64,000 nt of DNA from an uncultured Eubacteriales bacterium (GCA_900540805.1 UQHL01000016.1:13135-77134); one strand, 5' to 3'. Shown: positions 16,139 through 24,816, counted from the stretch's first letter. The notes: generated by a model not told the origin, from the sequence alone. Numbers and translations are program-made.

Positions 16139-17224
16139 TTATTTACTCCGCTCCTTTTCGAATTTTTCCATGAAATTCACCAGCTTTTCCACGCCCGCTT
16201 TAGGCATCGCGTTATAAATGCTCGCCCGCATGCCGCCGACCGTTCTATGCCCTTTAAGATTGAGCAGTCCCTCGTCTTTCGCCCGGGCGACGAACAGCGC
16301 GTCGAGCTCCTCGCTGCCTGTGACGAACGGAACGTTCATTAAGGATCGGTCGCGTTTGACGACGGTGGGCTTAAACAGCCTGCTCGAGTCGAGGTAGTCG
16401 TAAAGCACCTTTGCCTTTTCCTCGTTCGCCCGCTTCATTGCCTCGAGCCCCCCGCGCTCCCTGATCCATCTGAACACCTTTCCGCAAATATAAATTCCGT
16501 AGCAGGGCGGCGTGTTGTACATGCTGTTTTCCTTCGCGTGGACGGAATATCTCAGCATGGTGGGCGTCCCCGGAAGAACGTCTTCCGTGATAAGATCCTC
16601 CCTTATAATCACCACCGCCGTGCCCGCGGGACCGATGTTTTTCTGCGCGCCCGCAAAAATCAGTCCGTATTTTGTCACGTCGAAGGGCTCCGAAAGAAAA
16701 CACGAGGACATATCCGCGACCAGCGTTTTTCCCTTTGTATTCGGCAGAGTATGAAATTTCGTGCCGTAAATCGTATTGTTTTCGCATATATAAACATAGT
16801 CTGCGTCGGGCGACACGGGCAGATCGGAACAATCGGGAATGTAACCGAACGTTTTATCCTCCGAAGAGGCAATCACATTGGCTTTACCGAAAATCGACGC
16901 TTCTTTTGCGGCCTTTTTGGCCCATACCCCCGTCAGAATATAATCCGCAACTCTGTTCTTCATCAAATTCATGGGCACCATTGCGAACTGCGTATTTCCG
17001 CCGCCCTGCAAAAAGAGCACTTTATAATTTGACGGAATCCCCGCAAGCGCGCGAAGCTCGGCTTCCGCGTCGGCAATGATCCTTCCGAAATCCTTGCCTC
17101 TATGGCTCATCTCCATGACGGACATTCCCGTGCCGCGATAGTCGAGCATTTCCTCCCGAGCCTCTTCCAATACCTCCAAAGGCAGCTGCGCCGGACCTGC
17201 GGAAAAATTAAAAATTCTGTTCAT
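16139..17224 (-). CDS. serC: Phosphoserine aminotransferase
   Basis: A class V PLP aminotransferase of 361 residues converting 3-phosphohydroxypyruvate and glutamate to phosphoserine and 2-oxoglutarate. It starts MNRIFNFSAGPAQLP, the usual SerC opening; GGAGG lies five bases before this ATG, and a longer frame to 17287 would include the promoter itself. The PLP lysine is in LIFAGAQKNIGPAG, and the phosphate-binding GGGNTQF and the C-terminal GHRTVGGMRASIYNAM are present. It is the first gene of the serC-serA unit. Confidence 0.96.
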   Translation of the reverse strand: MNRIFNFSAGPAQLPLEVLEEAREEMLDYRGTGMSVMEMSHRGKDFGRIIADAEAELRALAGIPSNYKVLFLQGGGNTQFAMVPMNLMKNRVADYILTGVWAKKAAKEASIFGKANVIASSEDKTFGYIPDCSDLPVSPDADYVYICENNTIYGTKFHTLPNTKGKTLVADMSSCFLSEPFDVTKYGLIFAGAQKNIGPAGTAVVIIREDLITEDVLPGTPTMLRYSVHAKENSMYNTPPCYGIYICGKVFRWIRERGGLEAMKRANEEKAKVLYDYLDSSRLFKPTVVKRDRSLMNVPFVTGSEELDALFVARAKDEGLLNLKGHRTVGGMRASIYNAMPKAGVEKLVNFMEKFEKERSK

Positions 17225-17258
17225 AGCGACCTCCACAATAGAAAAAATCGTTTCTACC

Positions 17259-17287
17259 ATTATATTCCTAAACGGAAAATAAGTCAA
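17259..17287 (-). promoter_or_regulatory. Sigma-A-type promoter of serC-serA
   Basis: On the minus strand TTGACT (17287-17282), 17 bases, TATAAT (17264-17259). The leader to the serC ATG is about 28 nt, too short for a T-box or riboswitch. Confidence 0.85.
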
Positions 17288-17311
17288 GTAAATTACTTTT
17301 ATTTTTGTTAA

Positions 17312-17350
17312 GAAAAAAATCGACGCCCGTTGCGCGGAGGGAACGGGCGT
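17312..17350 (-). terminator. Intrinsic terminator of the DUF3810 gene
   Basis: ACGCCCGTT (17323-17331) and AACGGGCGT (17342-17350) form a nine-pair stem; on the minus strand it is followed by CGATTTTTTTCTT. Confidence 0.85.
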
Positions 17351-17368
17351 ACTTTTGCCGTCGAAAAA

Positions 17369-18457
17369 TCAAGCGTCTTTCAATTGTTCGTACAGCGCCA
17401 CGAGACTGCGCGTGGTTTCGCCGTAGCTCCGCGTTCCGCTTTGTACGCCGTTCGCCTTCAGAAACAGGTTGTTGAACAGGGAAGAAATACGGTCGAGCAG
17501 CCCCTCGTACTTTTCGTAATGCTCGTTTTCGTTGCGGTATTCCTGTAAAATTTCGGGCGCGAGACGTTCGCGGAGCGTTTTGGCTTCTTCTTTAGGCAAG
17601 GCATTAATCAGGTTGGCGGCCGCGCGCATGAGGCCGCTGTAATTGAGATAAGCGTCGTCGGCGCGAATGCAAAGCGTATAGGAAATAATATTTGCTTCGT
17701 TTTCACGGGAAACGCCTTTGGCATGCGCCATCTCGTGAGCCATGGTATTCGGAAGCTCGAAAGCGGGAATATTCATATTGACGTTGGATTCCGCAAAAAA
17801 CGGGAAATAAATGCCCGTGATGCCCAGATAGCTCATGGGTACGGAGAGAACGACCTGTTTCGGACGAACCTCGTAAGCGGCAAAATAATCGGAATTCAGC
17901 TTGCTGAATTCCGCATTGAATATGTCGGAAAGCTCGGAAAAGGTATGTGTGGGAATTACGTTCCCCTTTTCGTCCCGTTCGAGCTCCGCCGATACTTCGT
18001 TGAGCGAAGCGACGTAATATTCGGCCGCTTCGTACAGCTTTTCCTCGGTGAAAACAGCTTCGGAAAGTCCCAGCGCCCCGAGCGAAGATTCCCGCTCATA
18101 CAAAGGCGCATAAAGCACCCCGAACGCCAGAAGGACGGACAGAACGGCCACCGCGAGACGATAGAGACAGACGCCCGCCTGCGCAAATTTTTTGCGGCAC
18201 AGCAAAACGACGAGAAATACGAGAAGCGTTATTCCTCCGGCAATCAGCAGCACCGCCGTCCATTCGTAAAAGGATACGGGAATATAGTTGGTCGCACGGC
18301 TGAACAGAAAACCCAGCCCGCGCGTAATCCCGCGGGCGAAGAAATACTCCGCAACCACGGGAATATTTGCCAGCACAAACGTGACGATTACCGTCAATGT
18401 CAGCGCTCCGAGCGTCAACAATCGTATGAGCAGGCGTTTCTTTTTGCCTTTGTCCAT
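17369..18457 (-). CDS. DUF3810 family membrane protein with a putative zinc-protease motif
   Basis: A 362-residue protein with three N-terminal membrane segments (about residues 11-33, 55-85 and 95-120) and a large C-terminal domain. This matches DUF3810. The segment FELPNTMAHEMAHAKGVSRENEANI carries H-E-x-x-H followed by E-N-E-A-N, the layout of a zinc metalloprotease site, with the third ligand probably the Glu of ENEAN. No substrate is known. The ATG at 18457 is chosen over a GTG three codons upstream because GGGGTG gives it a ribosome site at good spacing. It has its own promoter and terminator, so it is a single-gene unit. Confidence 0.8.
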   Translation of the reverse strand: MDKGKKKRLLIRLLTLGALTLTVIVTFVLANIPVVAEYFFARGITRGLGFLFSRATNYIPVSFYEWTAVLLIAGGITLLVFLVVLLCRKKFAQAGVCLYRLAVAVLSVLLAFGVLYAPLYERESSLGALGLSEAVFTEEKLYEAAEYYVASLNEVSAELERDEKGNVIPTHTFSELSDIFNAEFSKLNSDYFAAYEVRPKQVVLSVPMSYLGITGIYFPFFAESNVNMNIPAFELPNTMAHEMAHAKGVSRENEANIISYTLCIRADDAYLNYSGLMRAAANLINALPKEEAKTLRERLAPEILQEYRNENEHYEKYEGLLDRISSLFNNLFLKANGVQSGTRSYGETTRSLVALYEQLKDA

Positions 18458-18503
18458 CTTCTGCACCCCGTTTATCGGAATAAAATTCCTTTTCTATGCA
18501 GGA

Positions 18504-18533
18504 ATTATACCACGCGCGGGCGCTTTCTGTCAA
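18504..18533 (-). promoter_or_regulatory. Sigma-A-type promoter of the DUF3810 gene
   Basis: On the minus strand TTGACA (18533-18528), 18 bases, TATAAT (18509-18504), about 40 nt before the start codon. Confidence 0.85.
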
Positions 18534-18612
18534 CCCTTTCCCATACCGTCGGTCCGAAGCCGCACGGATACTCCGATGGATAAGCTTCGGATAAAGGACA
18601 AGGCTTTTCAAA

Positions 18613-19536
18613 TCATTGCTTTTTTTCCGAGGAGCGTTTGTCGTTGATTTCTTTCATGTGCCGTTCCTCGATCGTAGTGACGCCGTGTTCTTTCGCCCAC
18701 TTCACGCAGCCCTTTAACGCGGTATTGAGGAAGATCCGCGGCACCTTCACCATCTGCATACATGCTTCTTTCGTAAATTTGATTTCGGGGTCGATACGGT
18801 TTGCCGCATACATCACCGACTCCACATCCACAGCCTTCGCCTGAACGGTTTCCGCATACGGCTTTTTCTTTGTGGCGATCCAGAAATTTTTGGAATCGCG
18901 GTAGCCGTAATCCACGGGCACGGGCGGGAAATCTTTTGCGCGCACGCCGTCGATAATTGCCCGGCGATAGCATTCCTGCATAAGAATTTTATCGATCCGC
19001 AAAATGAAATGCGCGCCGAATTCCGAAGTGATCCCGTTGCAGGTATGATACGGCGGCGCATAGCTTTCTTTGACGGTATCCCTATCCGCGCCGTCGATTT
19101 CCCTCATCCAGGTACATTCAAATGCCTGATAGGCTTCCTCTATCACTTTCGGGAAATTTTCGTCGGGATTTTCCGCCTGCCGCAATCCGTCGCGCATGGT
19201 GAGACAAAAATCTTTCATCTTTTCTCCGGCGGTATCGCCCGGGAACCCGAGACGCACACATTCCTTGAGTATTCCTTTATCGGCGGGGACGAAATTCAGC
19301 GACGCCTTTCCCGTTCGCAGAATGTTTTTGCACGTATTGGAGCTGTTGCGGCAGTTTAACATCATCGCGTAATATTCCTTTCCCGCCACATAAAACGGAA
19401 AACACAGCGAATACGCGCCGTACGTCGTCGAACCGTCCTCCGCCAGCGTGCCGATCAGAAGCGTCGGCATCGGGAAGTAAGAAGACGTCTGATAAAAATT
19501 GTCCACGATCCTCAGTTCCTGCATGTTTGTTCTCAT
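18613..19536 (-). CDS. Flavin reductase-like FMN-binding protein with a C-terminal PCP-reductase-like helical domain
   Basis: The first two thirds of this 307-residue protein resemble the flavin reductase-like split barrel: SSYFPMPTLLIGTLAEDG, TYGAYSLCFPFYV, YAMMLNCRNSSNTCKNI and ASLNFVP form the strands and loops that hold FMN. The last about 50 residues (FTKEACMQMVKVPRIF, LKGCVKWAKEHGVTTIEE) follow the pattern of the small helical domain found at the C-terminus of the light-independent protochlorophyllide reductase B subunit (PCP_red): Trp/Phe-x-x-Glu-Ala, a Val-Pro pair, a Lys/Glu-rich helix, and Gly-x-x-x-Ile/Thr. Such a tail on a flavoprotein is unusual; a redox role is likely but the partner is unknown. 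GGAGGG precedes the ATG. Confidence 0.75.
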   Translation of the reverse strand: MRTNMQELRIVDNFYQTSSYFPMPTLLIGTLAEDGSTTYGAYSLCFPFYVAGKEYYAMMLNCRNSSNTCKNILRTGKASLNFVPADKGILKECVRLGFPGDTAGEKMKDFCLTMRDGLRQAENPDENFPKVIEEAYQAFECTWMREIDGADRDTVKESYAPPYHTCNGITSEFGAHFILRIDKILMQECYRRAIIDGVRAKDFPPVPVDYGYRDSKNFWIATKKKPYAETVQAKAVDVESVMYAANRIDPEIKFTKEACMQMVKVPRIFLNTALKGCVKWAKEHGVTTIEERHMKEINDKRSSEKKQ

Positions 19537-19556
19537 AATTTTACCCTCCGCATTGT

Positions 19557-19584
19557 TTTATAAGCTTCCGGCGACGAATATCAA
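19557..19584 (-). promoter_or_regulatory. Probable promoter of the flavin reductase-like gene
   Basis: On the minus strand TTGATA (19584-19579), 16 bases, TATAAA (19562-19557), 20 bases before the start codon. The hexamers each have one mismatch or so to consensus. Confidence 0.5.
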
Positions 19585-19736
19585 GAGTAATATATTCTCC
19601 GTCGGTACCTTTTAGTATCATTTGCCTTGCGTTTTTTCTAAAATTCCAAGGCGCAAGCCTGGAAATATTAATCGGAATTTCCGTCTTTTTCCTCTCGAAA
19701 GACATAAAAGGCCGCTCCGAACCGCATACTACCGAT

Positions 19737-20852
19737 ATGAAAATACGAAAATTTTTTTCTTCCCTCTATAAATGTTCGCTTAAAGTTTTCGCGCTGATTC
19801 TCGCCCTGTTTTTCGCTTTAGGCGTTCCCGCCCTTACCCGTACGGCCGCGGCTCCCGCCGTTTCCATGCGCACGGTCAAACCGACCGAACCTATCGAGCA
19901 TCTTTTCACGCATTGTCTGATCGCTCATCCCGAGATCGCCTTTGCGAAAAACAACGAATACGGACGGCATTTAGACCGCGACTGCCTGACCCCCTCGGAG
20001 TTTCGCCGCATTCTGCAATTCCTGTACGAAGGCGGTTACGCGCTGACGGATATCCGCGACACCTTTCGGGAAAAAGGTGTTTACGCAGAGCGGATCCCCT
20101 TCGACTTTCCCGCAGACAAAAAGCCTTTGCTCCTTTCCTTCGACGACGTCGTATATGCTTCTAAAAACCAAGGCAAAGGCATGGCGGACAAACTCGTCGT
20201 CACCGAGAGCGGAAAAATCGCGGCCTACACCGAAAATCATTTGCCGAAAGTACACGGCGAAGAATTTGTTCCCATTGTGGAGGAATTCGTTGCAAAACAC
20301 CCCGATTTTTCCTATCGCGGCGCGCGCGGAACAATCTTTCTCACAGGATTCGACGGTATCCTCGGCTACCGAACGCAAAGGGATTCCCCCAACCGAAAAC
20401 GGGAGACGGAAAAGGCAAAAAAAGTAATTGCCGCTTTGAAAAAAACGGGCTGGAATTTCGGAAGCCATTCCTACGCACATGGACACATGAAAAAATACAC
20501 GGCCGAGCATATGATCTCCGACGCTGAAAAATGGAAAAAAGAAGTGGAACCTTTGGTTGGAAAAACGCAGGTTTACGCTTATCCTTACGGCGAATGGATT
20601 TTGGGAGAAAACTGCTCCGACCCCCGCCAGCGGGCGCTGATTGAAGCAGGCTTCCGCCTTTTCTGCGGAGTCGGGGAAAATCCCTTCTACGTCAAAATGC
20701 CGCTCGGCGAAAGCAGTACAAAGGTTCTTTTTCAGGATCGCTGCGCCCTCGACGGCTTCTCCTTGAGACAAGGCCGCTGCGCCCGTCTGTTCTCCGCCCG
20801 CGAAGTTTACGACGCCTCGAGACCCGTTCCCTATCCCTCTCACGCATCTTAA
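19737..20852 (+). CDS. Secreted polysaccharide deacetylase (NodB domain)
   Basis: A 371-residue exported protein: MKIRKFFSSLYKCSLKVF, a hydrophobic core at about residues 16-34 and a cleavage region near TRTAAAPA. The NodB-type site is visible as LLLSFDDVVY (catalytic and metal Asp) and FGSHSYAHGHM (paired metal His), followed by YAYPYGEW. The long insert between the two boxes is typical of the larger Firmicutes forms. Likely substrate is peptidoglycan or another cell-wall or secreted polysaccharide; no specificity can be given. No good Shine-Dalgarno sequence precedes the ATG, but the signal peptide requires this start. It stands alone and faces purB tail to tail. Confidence 0.85.
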   Translation: MKIRKFFSSLYKCSLKVFALILALFFALGVPALTRTAAAPAVSMRTVKPTEPIEHLFTHCLIAHPEIAFAKNNEYGRHLDRDCLTPSEFRRILQFLYEGGYALTDIRDTFREKGVYAERIPFDFPADKKPLLLSFDDVVYASKNQGKGMADKLVVTESGKIAAYTENHLPKVHGEEFVPIVEEFVAKHPDFSYRGARGTIFLTGFDGILGYRTQRDSPNRKRETEKAKKVIAALKKTGWNFGSHSYAHGHMKKYTAEHMISDAEKWKKEVEPLVGKTQVYAYPYGEWILGENCSDPRQRALIEAGFRLFCGVGENPFYVKMPLGESSTKVLFQDRCALDGFSLRQGRCARLFSAREVYDASRPVPYPSHAS

Positions 20853-20866
20853 CCCCCTCAACAATT

Positions 20867-20901
20867 ACTATGCGTGTCATAATTATTATGTTAGACATAG
20901 T
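20867..20901. repeat. 35-bp palindromic element, copy 2
   Basis: Outer arms ACTATGCGTG and TAGACATAGT with centre TCATAATTATTATGT. It lies between the convergent ends of the deacetylase gene and purB, preceded by ACAATT as is copy 3, and touches the shared terminator. Confidence 0.7.
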
Positions 20902-20933
20902 AAAAACCCCGACCAAAAATAGTCGGGGCTTTT
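20902..20933. terminator. Bidirectional terminator between the deacetylase gene and purB
   Basis: CCCCGAC (20907-20913) and GTCGGGG (20922-20928) form a seven-pair GC stem with AAAAA on the left and CTTTTAA on the right, so it can stop transcripts from both sides. Confidence 0.85.
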
Positions 20934-20937
20934 AAGT

Positions 20938-22374
20938 TCAGATACGAACGTCGCCCTTTTCGCCGAGCAATTTTGCATTGGCGGAAAGAATCGGGTCGAT
21001 TTCGTCGCGGATAAATTCCACGGTCTGTGAGGGCGCTCTGCCGATGAATTTCTTCGCGTCGAGGATTTCGTCCATGCGATCCCATACGGGCCTGAACATC
21101 TCGTCTTTGAGAATGAGTTCGATGAGATTGTTTTCGCCGCCCTCTATCTTCACGTTTTTACCCGCTTCCATCGATAAAACGCGGATTCTTTCGTGCAGCT
21201 CCTGCCTGTTTCCGCCCGCTTTGACGCATTCCATCATGATGTTTTCCGTCGCCATGAAGGGAAGCTCCGCTTTGATGTGACGGGCTATTACTTTATCGTA
21301 CACCACCAAATTTTCGGCTACGTTCATATAAATATTGAGGATCGCATCGACGGACAGGAAGGCCTGTGCGTTGACGATGCGGCGGTTGGCGGAATCGTCG
21401 AGCGTACGCTCGAACCATTGCGTCGAAGCGGTAATCGCGCTGTTCAGCGGCAGGGATACAACGTATCGCGCCAGCGAGCCGATACGTTCGCAGCGCATGG
21501 GATTGCGTTTATAGGCCATGGCGGAGGAACCGATCTGATTTTTTTCGAAAGGCTCCTCGATTTCCTTCATGTTTTGAAGAATACGGATATCGTTGGAAAA
21601 TTTATAGGCGCTTTGCGCGAGCTGGGAAAGCACGCAAAGGACGTTGTAATCGAACTTTCTCGGATACGTCTGCCCCGTGACGCCATATACTTTGCCGTAC
21701 CTCATTTTTTCGACCACTTTTTGCTCGAGCCGTTTAACTTTATCCTCGTCGCCGTCGAATAGCTCGAGAAAGCTGGCCTGTGTGCCCGTCGTGCCCTTTA
21801 CGCCGCGGAGCTTGATATGCTCTTTGAGGTTCATGAGGTTCTCGTAGTCCATTTCGAGATCCTGAAGCCAGAGCGTCGCGCGCTTTCCGACCGTCGTCAG
21901 CTGGGCGGGCTGAAGGTGCGTAAAGCCCAGCGTCGGCATATCCTTGTAGGTCAGAGCAAACTTCTTCAGCTTGTCCATGACGTTGACGAGCTTTTTCAGA
22001 ACGATATCGAGGGCGTCGGAAATCATAATAACTTCCGCGTTACAGTTGACGAAACAGCTCGTTGCGCCGAGGTGAATGATGGGCATGGCGCTTTTCGCCT
22101 GCGCGCCGTAAGCCTTCACGTGCGCCATTACGTCGTGGCGCACCTCTTTTTCGTATTGTTCCGCCAGATCGTAATTGATATCGTCGGCATACTTTTTCAG
22201 TTCCGCCACCTGTTCGGGCGTAACGTTCAGTCCCAGCTCCATTTCCGACTCGGCAAGCGCGATCCAGAGCTTTCTCCAGAGTTTGAAACGCTTGTCGTCG
22301 GAAAACGCGCGCTGCATTTCCTTACTTGCATATCTCGTGATCAAAGGGTTATTGTAAATAGTATTATCCGTCAT
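20938..22374 (-). CDS. purB: Adenylosuccinate lyase
   Basis: A 478-residue fumarase/aspartase-superfamily enzyme acting twice in purine synthesis (SAICAR to AICAR; adenylosuccinate to AMP). Its signature SSAMAYKRNPMRCERI, equivalent to the family GSSxMPxKxNP loop, carries the catalytic Ser; LGATSCFVNCNAE and FTHLQPAQLTTVGKR are the other two conserved boxes. GGAGAAG precedes the ATG at good spacing. The length and the YKRNPMRCER variant match the longer adenylosuccinate lyase type also found in animals and some Clostridia rather than the ~430-residue B. subtilis type. It is transcribed alone from its own promoter. Confidence 0.95.
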   Translation of the reverse strand: MTDNTIYNNPLITRYASKEMQRAFSDDKRFKLWRKLWIALAESEMELGLNVTPEQVAELKKYADDINYDLAEQYEKEVRHDVMAHVKAYGAQAKSAMPIIHLGATSCFVNCNAEVIMISDALDIVLKKLVNVMDKLKKFALTYKDMPTLGFTHLQPAQLTTVGKRATLWLQDLEMDYENLMNLKEHIKLRGVKGTTGTQASFLELFDGDEDKVKRLEQKVVEKMRYGKVYGVTGQTYPRKFDYNVLCVLSQLAQSAYKFSNDIRILQNMKEIEEPFEKNQIGSSAMAYKRNPMRCERIGSLARYVVSLPLNSAITASTQWFERTLDDSANRRIVNAQAFLSVDAILNIYMNVAENLVVYDKVIARHIKAELPFMATENIMMECVKAGGNRQELHERIRVLSMEAGKNVKIEGGENNLIELILKDEMFRPVWDRMDEILDAKKFIGRAPSQTVEFIRDEIDPILSANAKLLGEKGDVRI

Positions 22375-22408
22375 ATCGCTTCTCCGATTTATAAAAACTT
22401 ACGGCTCT

Positions 22409-22437
22409 ATTATAACCGATCAGAAAAAAAAACACAA
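22409..22437 (-). promoter_or_regulatory. Promoter of purB
   Basis: On the minus strand TTGTGT (22437-22432), 17 bases, TATAAT (22414-22409). The leader is about 28 nt, with no room for a purine riboswitch. Confidence 0.7.
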
Positions 22438-22489
22438 CAAATTGCGTTGCGTTTCTCTTTATTTTTCTATCCGATTTCATGCGAAAGGC

Positions 22490-23254
22490 CTAAAGATATT
22501 TTTTGATACTGTTCAGCCATAGCTCCATCGTCAGCTTTTGCGGCATCAATTTCACGTTGAGATGCTGACATTTGACGTAAAGCGAACAAACGGACATATC
22601 CTTTCCCTTTTTCGCGTCTTTCAGTGCTTTCGCCGCCACTCGTCCGGGGCTTACGATGCCGTGAAATTTTACCTTGACGCCCTTGATTTCCTTTGTCAAT
22701 AAGTCCGTATCCACCCAGCTCGGACAGACGGCCGTGACGGTGATTCCCCGCGCTTTCAGCTCCGCGTTCAACGCCCGCGAATAGCTCCGCTCGAAAGCTT
22801 TCGTCGCGGCGTACAAATTGATGTACGGGGTGGGCTGGAATGCGGAAGCGGACGAAATATTCAGGATTTTGCTTCCCTTCGATAAAAACGGCAGGCAATA
22901 GTTCATCAAAAGCACGGGCGCTTTACAGTTCAGATCTATCGTCCGCTCTATTTCTTCGGGCGAAAAATCCTCCGAGGGAGCCATGCGGGCAATCCCCGCA
23001 TTGTTCACGAGATACCGAACGTCCGCCTTCTCTTCTTCAAGCAGAACGCTTACGGACTTAAGCTGTTTTGTATCGGTCAGATCCTTACATACGGGAATTA
23101 TTTTATCGCCGAAAAGTTCCTTCAAGCGCGCCAGCTTTTCCCGATTCCTGCCGATTGACCAAATCTCGTCCAGCAGCTCCTCTTTGATCAATTCCGCGAC
23201 GAACGCTCTGCCGAGTCCGCCCGCCGCGCCCGTTACCAACGCAATTTTTTTCAT
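22490..23254 (-). CDS. Short-chain dehydrogenase/reductase
   Basis: A 254-residue classical-type SDR: cofactor box TGAAGGLGRA near the N-terminus, NNAGIA, and the catalytic Ser (NISSASAFQ) with YAATK. NADP(H) versus NAD(H) cannot be settled from the visible residues, though Arg after the second strand (SIGRNREKL) favours NADP(H). The C-terminal 50 residues are basic and hydrophobic (VKCQHLNVKLMPQKLTM) and may touch the membrane. The substrate is unknown. It lies 18 bases downstream of the cyclophilin gene, in the same direction. Confidence 0.85.
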   Translation of the reverse strand: MKKIALVTGAAGGLGRAFVAELIKEELLDEIWSIGRNREKLARLKELFGDKIIPVCKDLTDTKQLKSVSVLLEEEKADVRYLVNNAGIARMAPSEDFSPEEIERTIDLNCKAPVLLMNYCLPFLSKGSKILNISSASAFQPTPYINLYAATKAFERSYSRALNAELKARGITVTAVCPSWVDTDLLTKEIKGVKVKFHGIVSPGRVAAKALKDAKKGKDMSVCSLYVKCQHLNVKLMPQKLTMELWLNSIKKYL

Positions 23255-23272
23255 TTCCGCCCTTCCCGCGCG

Positions 23273-23791
23273 TTACGCCTTTGAAGGTTCGGGGTATTCG
23301 GCGCCGAACGTCTCGGCCGTAACCGTTTTGAGCTTCTGCTCCTCGTACGGCCGGTCGTTCCAATCGGTTTTGACCGCCGCAATCGCGTCCACCGTTTCCA
23401 TTCCCTCAATCACCTTTCCGAACGCCGCGTACTCCCCGTCGAGATATTCTCCGTCGCCGTGCATCACGAAAAACTGCGAGCCGGCCGAATCCGGCATTTG
23501 CGCGCGCGCCATGGACAACACCCCGCGTTTATGGGAAATATCGTTCGCCTTAAAGCCGTTATGCGTAAACTCGCCCTTGATGTGATACCCCGGGCCGCCC
23601 GTGCCCGTTCCTTTCGGATCGCCGCCCTGGATCATGAAACCGGCAATGACGCGGTGAAAAATAAGTCCGTCATAAAATCCTTTTTTGACGAGCGATAAAA
23701 AATTATTGACCGTGTTGGGCGCCTTTTCGGGATAAAGCTCCGCCTTAAAGCTTTTGCCGTCTGCCATTTCAAACGTTACGATGGGATTCAT
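23273..23791 (-). CDS. Cyclophilin-type peptidyl-prolyl cis-trans isomerase
   Basis: A 172-residue cytoplasmic cyclophilin without signal peptide. The conserved core is visible: FHRVIAGFMIQGGDP with the catalytic Arg and the Gln of MIQGGDP, GPGYHIKGEF, GVLSMARAQMPDSAGSQFFV, and YAAFGKVIEGMETVDAI. GGAAGG precedes the ATG. It is probably co-transcribed with the dCMP deaminase upstream and the SDR downstream. Confidence 0.93.
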   Translation of the reverse strand: MNPIVTFEMADGKSFKAELYPEKAPNTVNNFLSLVKKGFYDGLIFHRVIAGFMIQGGDPKGTGTGGPGYHIKGEFTHNGFKANDISHKRGVLSMARAQMPDSAGSQFFVMHGDGEYLDGEYAAFGKVIEGMETVDAIAAVKTDWNDRPYEEQKLKTVTAETFGAEYPEPSKA

Positions 23792-23809
23792 AAAAATTTT
23801 CCTTCCTTT

Positions 23810-24301
23810 TTAATTTTTTGCTAATTCTCCGTCCCCGATTTCCTCGGAACGGTATTTTTCTACTTTGACGTTCGCTTCCTCAAACAGCTTCAAAGAAAAA
23901 TCGTCGGGATAGCCGTTTTTATACACCACGCGGGAAATGCCCGCATTAATGATCATCTTTGCGCAGATAACGCAGGGCTGATGCGTGCAGTAGAGGGTGG
24001 CGCCGTTGACGTTTATTCCGTATTTGGCCGCCTGAATAATGGCATTCTGCTCGGCGTGGACGGCAAAACAGATCTCCTGTTTCGTTCCGCTGGGAATATT
24101 CAGCTTCCGCCTTAAGCATTCGCCCTTTTCCTCGCAGCTCTTTATCCCCGCGGGCGCGCCGTTGTAGCCCGTCGTCATCACCCGCTTATCCCTGACAATG
24201 ATTGCGCCGACGTGACGCGTCTCCTGAAAACAGCTCGACCAGCGGGCCACCGTTTCCGTCAGTTCCATAAACCGCTTGTCCCATTTATCCGTCTTTTCCA
24301 T
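23810..24301 (-). CDS. dCMP deaminase family protein (ComEB-like)
   Basis: A 163-residue zinc deaminase that converts dCMP to dUMP for thymidylate synthesis. The zinc site is C/HAE plus PCxxC: EICFAVHAEQNAIIQAA and CTHQPCVICAKMIINAGI. The insertion with SCEEKGECLRRKLNIPSG is the extra zinc or nucleotide-binding segment typical of dCMP deaminases. The start MEKTDKWDKRF at 24301 is chosen because the promoter at 24333-24361 puts the transcript start near 24326; the alternative TTG at 24361 lies within that promoter. An AAAGGAG is present, at a rather long spacing of 11. Confidence 0.9.
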   Translation of the reverse strand: MEKTDKWDKRFMELTETVARWSSCFQETRHVGAIIVRDKRVMTTGYNGAPAGIKSCEEKGECLRRKLNIPSGTKQEICFAVHAEQNAIIQAAKYGINVNGATLYCTHQPCVICAKMIINAGISRVVYKNGYPDDFSLKLFEEANVKVEKYRSEEIGDGELAKN

Positions 24302-24332
24302 AAAACGGCTTCTCCTTTTGTATGTTTCGTCT

Positions 24333-24361
24333 ATTTTAGCATATTTTTTGAAAAATTGCAA
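24333..24361 (-). promoter_or_regulatory. Promoter of the dCMP deaminase unit
   Basis: On the minus strand TTGCAA (24361-24356), 17 bases, TAAAAT (24338-24333). Confidence 0.6.
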
Positions 24362-24437
24362 TGTTTTGAAAGAAAGATATTTTATCTCAATCGCCCGTAT
24401 AAGGAAAAATTTTCATAGAATATTTACTTTTCCCTGT

Positions 24438-24465
24438 TTGAAGGCGGCAAAAAAGTGTTTATAAT
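24438..24465 (+). promoter_or_regulatory. Promoter of groES-groEL
   Basis: TTGAAG at 24438-24443, 16 bases, TATAAT at 24460-24465. No CIRCE-type TTAGCACTC/GAGTGCTAA inverted repeat is found between here and groES; only a small GCCCTTGCAAAAGGGC hairpin lies in the leader. Confidence 0.65.
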
Positions 24466-24528
24466 AATAACGATAAAAAATTAACGCCCTTGCAAAAGGG
24501 CAGAAAAACTATTCGGAGGCTTAATTGT

Positions 24529-24816
24529 ATGAATATCAAACCGTTATTCGACAAAGTTGTCGTGGAAAGCGTAAACGTCGAAGAAAAGACGAAAAGCGGA
24601 TTTTTTCTTCCCTCTTCCGCCCAGGAAAAACCCCAGACCTGTATCGTCGTGGCCGTCGGCCCCGGCGGGATCATCGACGGAAAAGAGATCGAGATGCAGG
24701 TGAAGGTCGGCGACAAGGTGCTTTGCTCCAAGTACGCGGGCTCGGATTTCAAGGTGGACGGCAAGGAATTTACCATCATCAAACAGAGCGATATTCTCGC
24801 CGTTGTCGAAGACTGA
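24529..24816 (+). CDS. groES: Co-chaperonin GroES
   Basis: A 95-residue protein that caps the GroEL ring. It begins MNIKPLFDKVVVESVNVEEKT and has the mobile loop TKSGFFLPSSAQEKPQ, the roof loop and the closing YAGSDFKVDGKEFTIIKQSDILAVVED. The start at 24529 has CGGAGG ten bases upstream; a frame open to 24490 adds thirteen residues with no family support. groEL follows after 46 bases. Confidence 0.97.
   Translation: MNIKPLFDKVVVESVNVEEKTKSGFFLPSSAQEKPQTCIVVAVGPGGIIDGKEIEMQVKVGDKVLCSKYAGSDFKVDGKEFTIIKQSDILAVVED

Noticed and set aside
17225..17258. A T-box or serine-sensing leader before serC
   Set aside because: The leader is only about 28 nt, too short for any T-box or riboswitch.
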